From positions 1 to 64,000 of the forward strand of contig CAZQXD010000001.1 of the NCBI GenBank assembly GCA_964597315.1: a stretch of 64,000 bases of DNA, given 5' to 3'. The stretch comes from CAZQXD01 sp964597315. GTDB taxonomy: Bacteria; Pseudomonadota; Gammaproteobacteria; Competibacterales; Competibacteraceae. The notes under the pieces were generated by a model, which was given only the letters and a program-made list of their open reading frames with translations, was not told the DNA's origin and made no database searches. The position numbers and the translations under genes were made by a program. Positions 18,844 through 30,985 of the stretch are shown here, piece by piece. Within the stretch, counting starts at the first letter, position 1. The number at the start of each line of letters is the position of its first letter.

Positions 18844-19345
18844 TGCCCGTTATTCCTATCTATGTCTTTCGCGGAGCGAAATCATTTGAAATTCAGGGCT
18901 ATCCGGCGTTGCGCCGGTTATTGGTATTGTTTAGTTCCCTATCCTTTCAGTCGATGCCGTACGGGATTCACGGCAAACCGTCACCCGCAGCCGCTAGTGG
19001 AAATAGTTTATAGCACAGGTGATCAAAAATTTTTTTTGCCTGGAAAGCTGTCAGCCGGTATGGCCGCCCTGGCCGTGACGCATTGCCGTAGATGCGGCGA
19101 GGCACGAACTGTATCGTTTAAAAACTTCAAATAATATCAATAAGTTGATCATCAATTAGATACCACCTTGGTTGTCAATCCGAGGAAGCCTCCTGAGATT
19201 GGCAAACCGAGCGGGGGGAGTTCACTGGAGAACAAAACACTGTTCCTCAGTCGGTCAGGCAGGTAAGACGAAATCTACTGGTTATTTATAGTGACGAACT
19301 GTCCGCCGCCGTGGTGGCGGGCCAGGGGATTTGACCCCAAAACCA
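18844..19345. other. 502-bp intergenic region upstream of the giant DUF11 gene
   Basis: No gene is seen here. On the minus strand there is a TATAAA preceded by TGTGC (19006-19017), a possible extended -10 for the giant gene, but with no good -35. A perfect 6-bp stem (CCGGCG 18903-18908, CGCCGG 18912-18917) and a further stem (ACGG/CCGT around 18970-18981) would lie in its 5' leader. Near 19310-19340, just after the HD-GYP stop, two short GC stems (CCGCC/GGCGG and GGGG/CCCC) may contribute to termination but lack a T-tract. I compared the leader with the c-di-GMP riboswitch motifs I know and found no match. Confidence 0.4.
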
Positions 19346-20983
19346 TCAACACTGCCTGCTTTCAGTCAGCATCCCGGCGGCAAGGGCAAGAAAATACTCA
19401 TCGTCTACTGTATCCATTTGCTCAGGTTTCATGTATGCCTTGGCAAAGCGCAAATAGACCTTCTCCCTTATAAAAACCTCAAAAAGCAGGCCATCGAGTT
19501 TACCGTTTCTAACCATGGCAGCCATGATGCTCAGGGTTTCGCTGAGTATCTTCGCGGTTTTGTATGGACGATCACTCGAAGTGAGTGCCTCGAAAACGTC
19601 GGCAACAGCCATAATCCGAGCACGCAAAGACATTTGCTCACCAGTCAGGCCCTTGGGATAACCGCTACCATCCATATGCTCATGATGCCCTCCAGCGATC
19701 TCGGGTACATGCTGTAAATTCCTGGGATAGTTCAGAGATTCGAGCATTTTAATCGTGACATCAATATGATTATTAATAATATTGCGCTCCTCACGGGTTA
19801 ATGTGCCTCGTCTAATGGAAAGATTATAAACCTCGTCCATGGTCAACAGTGGCCGTTCTTTTCCAGTAGAATCGATCCAGTGTTGTCGTGCAATGTCGGC
19901 CACTCTATCAACATCGCCCTGAGTCATGAACTCGCTACCGATGTTAGCCCGGCGCAAAAAATCAAGATCTTCCTCAAGTTGTCGAGTTCTACTACTATAA
20001 GTTTCAAATAATGCCTGCTCATCCAGTTTTTCTCTGTTTTTCAATGTAGTGATCTGAGCATTTAAAAGCTCAATTACTGCATCACGTTTTAACACTTCAT
20101 AGCGTGCATCTATCAGTTGAATACGATCCGTAATTGTTTCCAATTTTGTGGATTTATTGATAACCCATTCGGGAGTAGTTATTTTTCCGCAGTCATGTAG
20201 CCAAGCCGCAATCTTGAGTTCGTATAACTCCTCCTCGGTAAAGCTATAATCTTTTAATAACTCGTATTGGGTTTGGCATACGGCCTCGGCCAACATCATT
20301 GCAACTGCGGGAACACGTTCGCAATGAGCGCCGGTATGAGACGATTTCTCATCAATGGCTTGGGCAATTAATTGAATAAATGACTCAAACAGTGCTTTCT
20401 GGGCATCGATCAACTGCTGTTTATTTAGCGTCACTGCCGCAAGAGAAGCCAAAGACTCGATAAGAATTTGATCCTCATCAGAGAAAGATATTATTTCACC
20501 CCGATCATCTAGGGCGTTTATAAGTTGTAGTACACCGACCACCTCCTGTTCGTGATTCTTCAAAGGCAAGGTCAAAAAGGATTTTGATCGATATCCGATA
20601 AAAGTGTCATAACGGCGGGTTCCTGAAAAATCGAACTCTTTTGTAGCGTATACATCCTCGATATTCACTACTTTTTCATTAATCGCACAATACGCCGCCA
20701 CCAAACGCTCATTGGGGCGGCCGTCCGCATTATAAAGCGGGATTGCACTCAAGTGTATGTTTTCTAATTTTCCGTTTGTCGAAGCCAAATTCAAGGAATT
20801 GTTTTTTATGACTCCAAAACGGAGATAATTATCAGCCGTCTTGATGTAAATAGTACCGGCATCCGCCTTAGACAATTCCATGGCGCCGTCGAGTATTTTC
20901 TCCAAAAGCAGGTTAGCATTTGTTTCTGTCGATAGCGCAATGCTTAGTGCAATCAACTTTTCAAGGCGCTCAACAGTATTCAT
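19346..20983 (-). CDS. GAF + HD-GYP cyclic-dinucleotide phosphodiesterase-like protein
   Basis: A 545-residue soluble signalling protein. Residues about 10-180 form a GAF sensor domain (STETNANLLLEKILDGAMEL to FSDEDQILIESLASLAAVTL). An HD-GYP domain follows: first histidine in THTGAHCERVP-like SSHTGAHCERVP, metal motif WLHDCGKITTPEW, a later NNHIDVTIKML, then the signature HHEHMDGSGYPKGL and RARIMAVADVFEALTSSDRPY. HD-GYP proteins hydrolyse c-di-GMP, and some act on cGAMP. An insertion of about 110 residues, predicted helical and coiled-coil-like, separates the HDxGK motif from the next histidine. It is downstream of the MBL phosphodiesterase and CHASE2 cyclase on the same strand, 57 bp after the former. 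Base composition is AT-rich compared with the flanking giant gene. Confidence 0.85.
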   Translation of the reverse strand: MNTVERLEKLIALSIALSTETNANLLLEKILDGAMELSKADAGTIYIKTADNYLRFGVIKNNSLNLASTNGKLENIHLSAIPLYNADGRPNERLVAAYCAINEKVVNIEDVYATKEFDFSGTRRYDTFIGYRSKSFLTLPLKNHEQEVVGVLQLINALDDRGEIISFSDEDQILIESLASLAAVTLNKQQLIDAQKALFESFIQLIAQAIDEKSSHTGAHCERVPAVAMMLAEAVCQTQYELLKDYSFTEEELYELKIAAWLHDCGKITTPEWVINKSTKLETITDRIQLIDARYEVLKRDAVIELLNAQITTLKNREKLDEQALFETYSSRTRQLEEDLDFLRRANIGSEFMTQGDVDRVADIARQHWIDSTGKERPLLTMDEVYNLSIRRGTLTREERNIINNHIDVTIKMLESLNYPRNLQHVPEIAGGHHEHMDGSGYPKGLTGEQMSLRARIMAVADVFEALTSSDRPYKTAKILSETLSIMAAMVRNGKLDGLLFEVFIREKVYLRFAKAYMKPEQMDTVDDEYFLALAAGMLTESRQC

Positions 20984-21040
20984 AAAAATACCTATTCTGG
21001 AAGCATAATGTCAGTTTCTGTTCGGTGCGTTTTTTCTAGC

Positions 21041-21817
21041 TCAAGGAAATGAAAAAATATTGCCCTGACAAGCTCTTTCTACCGCCCAGCCCATCAATTC
21101 CCGCTTATATTCCTCGAATACTGCAAGTTCATCACCTGGCTTCAAATGACTAATAACAATAATCGGCCGGTGTTTGAATTTTAAAAGATCCTTGGCCAGC
21201 CTCTCCGGTGTGTAATGGCCCGCCAAATGAGCAAGTTGGTGTTCTTGTTTTGAAAACGATCCGTCCACGATGACCACATCAAGACGAGGATACCCGTTGA
21301 GCGTGTCCCAAAATACGTCACTGCTTGTGGTATCGCCGCTAAAAGCAACCGCATTATCTCCATGAGAGACACAGTAACCGACGCAAGGAACTATATGGTT
21401 CACCGGAATGGCCTGGATATGCCTTTCATCAATTGATAATATGGAGAATGGTTGAAGAATCTTAAATATTATCGCAGGCCGATCAGGTCTTGGTAGAACA
21501 GTAAAATCAGGCCAGATTTGCCAATTAAAAATATGTTTCTTTATTGCCTTAATGGTAGACTCAATCCCATAAACCAGAATCGGATCTCTGCCTTGTTGTT
21601 CAAAAACCGTATCAATCAACAAGGGCAAAAATGCGATATGATCCAGATGTGAGTGGGTGATAAAAATATGACGTATGGCCTTTAGCTCATCAACTTGAAG
21701 GTCTCCTACACCAGTACCGGCATCAATGAGAATATCATGGTCCACCAAGAGAGATGTGGTCCGTGACCCCGCCGCGATTCCGCCGCTGCAACCCAGTATT
21801 TTTATCTGCATAGCCAT
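21041..21817 (-). CDS. Metallo-beta-lactamase-fold cyclic-nucleotide phosphodiesterase (class II PDE-like)
   Basis: A 258-residue MBL-fold hydrolase. It opens with MQIKILGCSGG and then shows the metal motif FITHSHLDHIAFLP, a later histidine in PVNHIVPCVGY, AFSGDTTSSDVFWD with the bridging aspartate, and a final SHLKPGDE histidine. The GCSGG start and the spacing resemble class II 3',5'-cyclic-nucleotide phosphodiesterases (yeast Pde1/CpdP type) more than RNase Z. It lies 118 bp downstream of an adenylate cyclase gene, so cAMP is the obvious candidate substrate. That is inference from context. The start could also be the ATG two codons later, and neither has a strong ribosome site. Confidence 0.75.
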   Translation of the reverse strand: MAMQIKILGCSGGIAAGSRTTSLLVDHDILIDAGTGVGDLQVDELKAIRHIFITHSHLDHIAFLPLLIDTVFEQQGRDPILVYGIESTIKAIKKHIFNWQIWPDFTVLPRPDRPAIIFKILQPFSILSIDERHIQAIPVNHIVPCVGYCVSHGDNAVAFSGDTTSSDVFWDTLNGYPRLDVVIVDGSFSKQEHQLAHLAGHYTPERLAKDLLKFKHRPIIVISHLKPGDELAVFEEYKRELMGWAVERACQGNIFSFP

Positions 21818-21935
21818 TAATTAGATCACGTCAACTAACTTTTAAAATAACAAATTTTCATTTTCACTCTCACTCTAGCCGAACCATTACTATTATTATT
21901 GGCACTGAAAAATACAAAAACCAGATGCAGATCGA

Positions 21936-24083
21936 TTATTTTTCACTGGCCACATAAACTCCACCCCAGTTATCTGGAGGTGGATTCTTGAGAAATTGAC
22001 GGCAACGTTCAATAAAGATTTCCGTGGGACGATCACGTGGGTAATCCTGTTGGAGATCAATGAAGTACTTCATCGCCCGAGAAAAATCATTAGCGAAATA
22101 GAGTGTCAAGGCATGTTCGAATCGAATTACCAAGTTTTGCTTTACGGTATCGTTTTTAAATCCAATCAACTCATAAATCTCGGTTACCTTGGACTTTCCT
22201 TTTACTTTCAATCTATCCAATTTACGAAAGATATATTCATCGGTCATCTGACCGCGGGTACTTTCAGAGAGAATAATTCCTACTCCATAATACTTTGTGA
22301 TGCTCTCAAGGCGAGCGGCAAGGTTAACTGAGTCCCCTATGGCGGTATAATCAAATCGCTGATGACTGCCCATATTCCCCACCACGGCTTCACCTGTATG
22401 GATACCGATGCCGATGTTCAATTTGATTCCATACTCCATTTCAAAAGCGTGATTCAATGCTTCAAGTTCTTCTAGCATGCGGAATGCCGCAGTAACCGCT
22501 CTTTGAGCATGATCCACCACACTTAGCGGAGCATTGAAAAATGCCATCAATGCATCGCCAATATATTTATCCAAGGTCCCGTTTTCATCCATGACGATAC
22601 GGGTCATGGGCGCCAGGTAACGATTGAGAATCGGTACCAGATTATCGGGTGGTAACGATTCCGATAGCGATGTAAATCCCCGAATATCCGAAAACAAAAT
22701 TGTAATTATTCGCTTTTCCCCGCTCAGCTTCAGGGCTTCGGGATTCTGAAGAAGTTTATTTACCAATATAGGCGATACATAAGTTGAAAATGCTTGTTGC
22801 AAAAATCGAGTATGACTTTGTGTTACCAGTATATAATAGGTCTGAAAAACCATATAGCCGATGGCAATGGCAATGAACGGATATACAAAACTGATTATCA
22901 ATCCGTATTCAGTAATGATCATATAATAAATCCACCAACCCAAACCCAGGGTTGTGAGCAACGCAAATACCATCAGCATCGAACGCTGTAATCGGGACAT
23001 CCACCAAACCAACATCATCGGCAGGGTTGCTACTAACAGCACATCGATCAAGACTGTTCTAGCATCACGATACAAATAGAATTCCTGAAGGATATTAGCC
23101 GCTGCCGTGGCATGAATCGCCACTCCTGGAAAACTGGCTTCAATGGGTGTTGGACGAACATCGGCGATACCAACTTCTGTTACTCCCACAAAGACGATAC
23201 GGTCTTTAATCACCTCCAGTGGAATTGTTCCATGAAGTATATCGGCCGCCGAGATAATTGGAATAGGACTGGAGCGATTATAGAAATTCAAGGCCATGCG
23301 GCCAGCGGGGTCCACCGGAATTTGAAAATCTCCAAGCCTTATATCACCGATACCCTCGGCCGTTAAATTGATACCGATTCCCTGATTTATTTTTTTTGCC
23401 AAGGCCATCAAAGGCAGACTTGGATAATAATCCCCTTCGTAGCGTAACACCAATGCAGCGGTACGAATCAAACCATCCCTGTCCGGCAGGTAGTTAAAAA
23501 ACCCGAATCCATTGAAATGCATGGCCAAATCTTCTTGATTGGTTTCTACATAAGGAAACTGCAAAACAGAGTCATCAACTCCATCTTGTTGGGTTTTTAG
23601 AGTGGCAACACGGTCTTTCTTCAGCAGCTCAAGGGCCTTGTCATTACCTTTTATGCTCTGCTCGTCCCGAAAAAAATATCCTCCGATCACTTGAGAGCCA
23701 GGCAAACCCAGGCTTTTTGATAACGCTTGATCTTCTTCAGTTGACTGTGGACGCAAATATATAATATCCAAGGCAATAACATCAGCCTCCAGACGCTTTA
23801 GGCGCTCAATCAATTCAGCTTGTAGCGAGCGTGGCCAAGGCCAGCGACCGTAGTGTTTTACACTTTTTTCATCTACCGCCACTACTATTATCCCAGTCGG
23901 AGGACTGGGTGCGGTACGCATTTTGAAAATAAGATCACGGCTTCGCACATCGAGATTTTCCAACAATAAGGGATGGTACCAATATAGAAACAAGCTAATG
24001 GCCGAGGCAACAACCGCGCATAAACCCGCTACGGCTTTTGACCTGAGTTGTTTCAAGCGCGATTGTGTTTGTCGGCTACTCAT
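21936..24083 (-). CDS. CHASE2-domain class III adenylate cyclase
   Basis: A 715-residue inner-membrane sensor cyclase. One N-terminal membrane segment (about residues 18-36) leads to an extracytoplasmic CHASE2 domain (about 45-330, with IIVVAVDEKSVKHYGRWPWP near its start and FVGVTEVGIADVRPTPI near its end). Three hydrophobic helices follow (about 335-420). The catalytic domain has both metal aspartates (ITILFSDIRGFTSLSE and KYIGDALMAFF), the purine-contacting lysine in TLDKYIGD, and FDYTAIGDSVNLAARLE. The lysine favours ATP, so cAMP is the likely product. It follows the 1397-residue repeat protein by 47 bp and has a GGTGA ribosome site. CHASE2 cyclases often neighbour FecR-domain proteins, and one is present here two genes upstream. 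The gene is AT-richer than the genes before it. Confidence 0.9.
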   Translation of the reverse strand: MSSRQTQSRLKQLRSKAVAGLCAVVASAISLFLYWYHPLLLENLDVRSRDLIFKMRTAPSPPTGIIVVAVDEKSVKHYGRWPWPRSLQAELIERLKRLEADVIALDIIYLRPQSTEEDQALSKSLGLPGSQVIGGYFFRDEQSIKGNDKALELLKKDRVATLKTQQDGVDDSVLQFPYVETNQEDLAMHFNGFGFFNYLPDRDGLIRTAALVLRYEGDYYPSLPLMALAKKINQGIGINLTAEGIGDIRLGDFQIPVDPAGRMALNFYNRSSPIPIISAADILHGTIPLEVIKDRIVFVGVTEVGIADVRPTPIEASFPGVAIHATAAANILQEFYLYRDARTVLIDVLLVATLPMMLVWWMSRLQRSMLMVFALLTTLGLGWWIYYMIITEYGLIISFVYPFIAIAIGYMVFQTYYILVTQSHTRFLQQAFSTYVSPILVNKLLQNPEALKLSGEKRIITILFSDIRGFTSLSESLPPDNLVPILNRYLAPMTRIVMDENGTLDKYIGDALMAFFNAPLSVVDHAQRAVTAAFRMLEELEALNHAFEMEYGIKLNIGIGIHTGEAVVGNMGSHQRFDYTAIGDSVNLAARLESITKYYGVGIILSESTRGQMTDEYIFRKLDRLKVKGKSKVTEIYELIGFKNDTVKQNLVIRFEHALTLYFANDFSRAMKYFIDLQQDYPRDRPTEIFIERCRQFLKNPPPDNWGGVYVASEK

Positions 24084-24130
24084 TTTTCACCACGATTCAG
24101 CGCCTGACTTCCCGATTCCAAAAGTTACCG

Positions 24131-28324
<4,194 letters not shown>

Positions 28325-28370
28325 CAAAAGTGATCCGGTCCATTCTCGGGTACTGGGTGATTATCGGCAC

Positions 28371-28387
28371 AAAGACCTTTGGTCTTT
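28371..28387 (-). terminator. Perfect stem-loop at the end of the FecR gene
   Basis: AAAGACC (28371-28377) and GGTCTTT (28381-28387) form a 7-bp perfect stem with a 3-base loop, overlapping the FecR stop codon at 28386-28388. There is only a three-T run after the stem, so it may be an attenuator or processing site that lowers expression of downstream genes. Confidence 0.4.
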
Positions 28388-29102
28388 ATCGCCCCGGCGG
28401 AGTGGGCGTCCTGGGCAGCGGCACCGGCGGCGCCGCAGTCGAGGTAGCCGAGGTGGGGTCGTCGCCCTGTTCCCCGCCGGCCTGGAGATCCAAAGTCCCG
28501 CCGCTACCCACGGTAGAACCGATCAACGGTTGGGGAGGCGACGGTGGCTGGCCCTTACTGACGGTGGTGACCTGATTGCGGCTCAGGACCTGCCGTTGGG
28601 GAATGGCGAAATCCACATTCGCAACGGCGACCACCCCCTCGTACACCAGCACCCGGCTCACCAACGCCTGCACTTGCACGGCGAAATCCGTGCCCTGGAC
28701 CCCGACAACCGCCGTGGTTGTCTTGACCTTGAAGGATTCCTTGCGCTGGGAAAACAGATCCGTGACGAAGGCGCGCAAACGCCCCCGGGCGACTTCGAAT
28801 AAACCCGCCGGCTCGGTGTCCGTGACGTAATGGGCCACCTCAACCCGGCTGTTTTCCGCCAGGGTGATGCGGCTGCCGTCGATCAGGGTGACTTCCAGCA
28901 GCGCGCCGCTCTTGGTGCGTAGGATATCCTGTACATGCACGGCATCCCCCAGTCGCAGCTCCCGGGCGGGTTCGGCGCTGCGGGTGACATCCACCCGCCC
29001 CCGCAGGCGGCTGACTTCACCCACCTCGGCTGCCTGGCTGATCGCCATGACCCCTGTCAGCAAGATAATCAACCAGGCGATTTTTCCGCTATTCCATACC
29101 AT
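28386..29102 (-). CDS. Exported FecR-domain protein
   Basis: A 238-residue protein with a signal peptide (MVWNSGKIAWLIILLTGVMA, ending ISQAAEV). A FecR domain spans about residues 25-150 (LRLGDAVHVQDILRTKSGAL, SRITLAENSRVEVAHY, KTTTAVVGVQGTDFAVQV), and the C-terminus is proline-rich and disordered. In FecI/FecR systems this domain is periplasmic and tunes an anti-sigma factor. Here there is no anti-sigma N-terminal domain and no sigma factor nearby, so it belongs to the stand-alone secreted class seen beside CHASE2 cyclases and outer-membrane secretion barrels. I chose the ATG at 29102 over a TTG nine codons upstream. It starts 14 bp after the barrel gene stop, so the two are almost certainly co-transcribed. 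Confidence 0.85.
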   Translation of the reverse strand: MVWNSGKIAWLIILLTGVMAISQAAEVGEVSRLRGRVDVTRSAEPARELRLGDAVHVQDILRTKSGALLEVTLIDGSRITLAENSRVEVAHYVTDTEPAGLFEVARGRLRAFVTDLFSQRKESFKVKTTTAVVGVQGTDFAVQVQALVSRVLVYEGVVAVANVDFAIPQRQVLSRNQVTTVSKGQPPSPPQPLIGSTVGSGGTLDLQAGGEQGDDPTSATSTAAPPVPLPRTPTPPGR

Positions 29103-29116
29103 GGCTTGTTCTCTTT

Positions 29117-30637
29117 TCAGTAGTGCCAACTCACGCTGAGGGATACCGTGCTGCGCTCATAGTCGTAAACGCCGATAGTCGAGCGATGATCCACATGCAC
29201 TCCCCGCAGGCCGACCTCCCAGTGCTCGTTCAACCGATAGAAGAGACTGCCGAACCAAAGTATGTCCTTATCCCTGCGCTTGACCAGAAACAGATCATGG
29301 AGGTTGGTGTAATCCTGTCGGCCGTATTCAAAGCCCAGACTGCCGCTCAGATGGGGTAAAAACCGGTAACTGGCGCTGGCGAAGACACGGTATTCGTCCC
29401 GCCGCCAGTTGCGCCCATCGCTATTGTTTCGGCCGCCTTCGAAGATCAAACGCAGTTGGCCGCGCTGTCCTAGAAACGGCTGCAACAGGGTGATCCCCGC
29501 GCCGACGCTGTTGCCACCGCGTACCTCCGAGGATGTCACGTCTTCATCGAAGTGGTTGTGCCGGAAGCGGACAAACCCATTCAGGGTCGTGTCCCCTAGC
29601 CGGGTAAAGACACCCGGCGAAAAGGTATGGGAGCGCAGGTAGGTGTTGCCGTCCAGATAGGTCCCGGTAAACTCATAGGGAAACCTGGCTCCCTGGCTCT
29701 CCCCCGTCCAGCCGAGCCCCAGAACATAGTTGTGCCGGGTCTCGTCGAACTGCTCCAACTCGTTATGCAGGCTCTGGTAAAGATGGGCTTCTCCGAATAG
29801 CTCCCAGCCCCGGGCAACCGGGTACCGCCCCAGCAGATCCGCCGTAAAGACGCTGCGCAGGTCCGATTTGCGGTCCGCATCCAAGCTCACGGGGGCGGCC
29901 GTCGGTTCGAGAATGACGTTGCTGTCCCGTCCGATCCGATAGCCCAGATGAGCCTTGAACGTCTTGTGGTTGTCCTCCAGTTGCCCCAGGAGGGCACGCA
30001 ACATATCCGCCTCGAAGGACGCCGGATCGGTTTCGATGGCGGTTCGGGCAAGCCGCCGCGCCCGCTCGATCTGTCCCTCCTGGGCATACAAGGACACCAG
30101 ATGCTCGGCCACCCCTTGCCCGAAAATCGGATTACCTTGCCGCGCCCGCTCGAAGGCCGCGATGGCCGCGTCGGTTTCGCCCAGCGCCAGATAGATACGG
30201 CCTGCCAGGGCCTCCACCCGCTCCGGTTCCGGATGGCTTTGCCGTAGGGATTCGATGCGGGCGCAGGCCGCGTTGACCTCACCCAAAACCAACAAGGTCT
30301 CCGTCCATGCATAATTCAACCGGGCATCCGCAGCGAACGTGGCGAAAGCCATTTCCAGCAACGGGCGCGCCTTTGGGTACTCAAGCAGCCGATAGTAGGT
30401 GAGGCCCAGCAGGCGGGCCGCCTTTGGTGAGCGTTGGGCGGCATAGGCCTCTTCAAAAAGGACCAATGCCTCCTCGTAGTTCTCGGCGCGGTACTCCATA
30501 AGTCCCTGTTCCAGGACATTCGGGGCGGACAGCGCCGGTAGCATCATGGCGCAACAACACCAAAAGGCCAGCGGTTTGCTTATTCGGGAAGCCCCCGGAA
30601 AACCCTTTAAGATCGTCACCATTAATTGTTTTGGCAT
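29117..30637 (-). CDS. Outer-membrane protein with TPR N-terminus and beta-barrel C-terminus (Slam/DUF560-like)
   Basis: A 506-residue protein. A signal peptide (hydrophobic FWCCCAMMLPALSA) is followed by TPR-like helical repeats at about 40-215 (YRAENYEEALVLFEEAYAAQ, ALGETDAAIAAFERARQGNP). The C-terminal 285 residues alternate like outer-membrane strands, each rich in aromatic and charged residues, and end in VSLSVSWHY, a terminal aromatic as used for BAM recognition. TPR followed by a barrel of about 14 strands is the plan of Slam-type (DUF560) proteins, which move surface lipoproteins or other cargo across the outer membrane. I infer export or anchoring of the large repeat proteins downstream. 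It is the first gene of the minus-strand run, with a stem-loop (30642-30657) over its ribosome-site region and a palindrome further upstream. Confidence 0.75.
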   Translation of the reverse strand: MPKQLMVTILKGFPGASRISKPLAFWCCCAMMLPALSAPNVLEQGLMEYRAENYEEALVLFEEAYAAQRSPKAARLLGLTYYRLLEYPKARPLLEMAFATFAADARLNYAWTETLLVLGEVNAACARIESLRQSHPEPERVEALAGRIYLALGETDAAIAAFERARQGNPIFGQGVAEHLVSLYAQEGQIERARRLARTAIETDPASFEADMLRALLGQLEDNHKTFKAHLGYRIGRDSNVILEPTAAPVSLDADRKSDLRSVFTADLLGRYPVARGWELFGEAHLYQSLHNELEQFDETRHNYVLGLGWTGESQGARFPYEFTGTYLDGNTYLRSHTFSPGVFTRLGDTTLNGFVRFRHNHFDEDVTSSEVRGGNSVGAGITLLQPFLGQRGQLRLIFEGGRNNSDGRNWRRDEYRVFASASYRFLPHLSGSLGFEYGRQDYTNLHDLFLVKRRDKDILWFGSLFYRLNEHWEVGLRGVHVDHRSTIGVYDYERSTVSLSVSWHY

Positions 30638-30676
30638 ACTTCGGTTTCAAAAAACCGGAATTTTGATTTGTGAAAA

Positions 30677-30691
30677 ATTGGCCAGGCCAAT
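30677..30691. promoter_or_regulatory. Perfect 7-1-7 palindrome upstream of the barrel gene
   Basis: ATTGGCC-A-GGCCAAT is a perfect inverted repeat centred about 47 bp before the first gene of the barrel/FecR/cyclase run. Its position and dyad symmetry suit an operator for a dimeric regulator. Which regulator is unknown, and I could not assign a clear -35/-10 pair around it. Confidence 0.4.
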
Positions 30692-30840
30692 GGGAGGACT
30701 ATCGACTGGAAAATGCCAAGCTTTAAAAGCGATGGGGTCGGACTACCGATGGGTAACCATGTCATTTCTTTGATTCCATTCGTTAAAGCCACAAGCTGTG
30801 GGCGCAACTGAAATTTCCATATCAACGATTTAAAAACTAA
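30692..30840. other. Intergenic stretch before the barrel operon
   Basis: No gene is visible. The region is AT-rich, with no clear promoter box pair, RNA gene or repeat recognised. It presumably holds the start site of the operon that begins at 30637. Confidence 0.4.
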
Positions 30841-30980
30841 TAATCGCCGATTTCCGCAGTAGAGAAATTCAATAAAAAAGCGGGCCCGTGGGGCGGGCTT
30901 TTCGACGAAAATGACGTCAAAAACTCGGTAAGCCTCAATTTTTCATTGGATTTTGCTACCGCAGAAATTGGCGATAATTG
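30841..30980. repeat. Long imperfect inverted repeat (MITE-like or structured RNA)
   Basis: The left arm (30841-30880) and the reverse complement of the right arm (about 30938-30978) match over about 40 bases. The outer 22 bases agree at 18 positions, and the next 15 (AAATTCAATAAAAAA against AAATCCAATGAAAAA) at 13. Most differences are transitions that still allow G-U pairing in one RNA strand. The loop carries a separate GC-rich terminator-like hairpin. It starts six bases after the tgpA stop. It could be a non-autonomous miniature element or a stable 3' RNA structure. Confidence 0.6.
30875..30902 (-). terminator. GC-rich hairpin with T-tract after the tgpA operon
   Basis: On the minus strand AAAAGC, a GCCC-CAC-GGGC core and GCTTTTTT form a stem with an internal mismatch, followed by a run of six Ts. 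It lies about 85-110 bp past the tgpA stop and could also work in the other direction. Confidence 0.55.
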
Positions 30981-30985
30981 ATTTT

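Noticed and set aside
18900..19020. Possible c-di-GMP riboswitch upstream of the giant DUF11 gene
   Set aside because: Several stems exist, but I could not match the conserved core positions of GEMM-I or GEMM-II. A covariance-model search would be decisive.
28386..29102. FecR gene as part of a FecI/FecR iron-uptake regulatory system
   Set aside because: No ECF sigma factor, no TonB receptor and no anti-sigma N-terminal domain are present; the context is a barrel and a CHASE2 cyclase.
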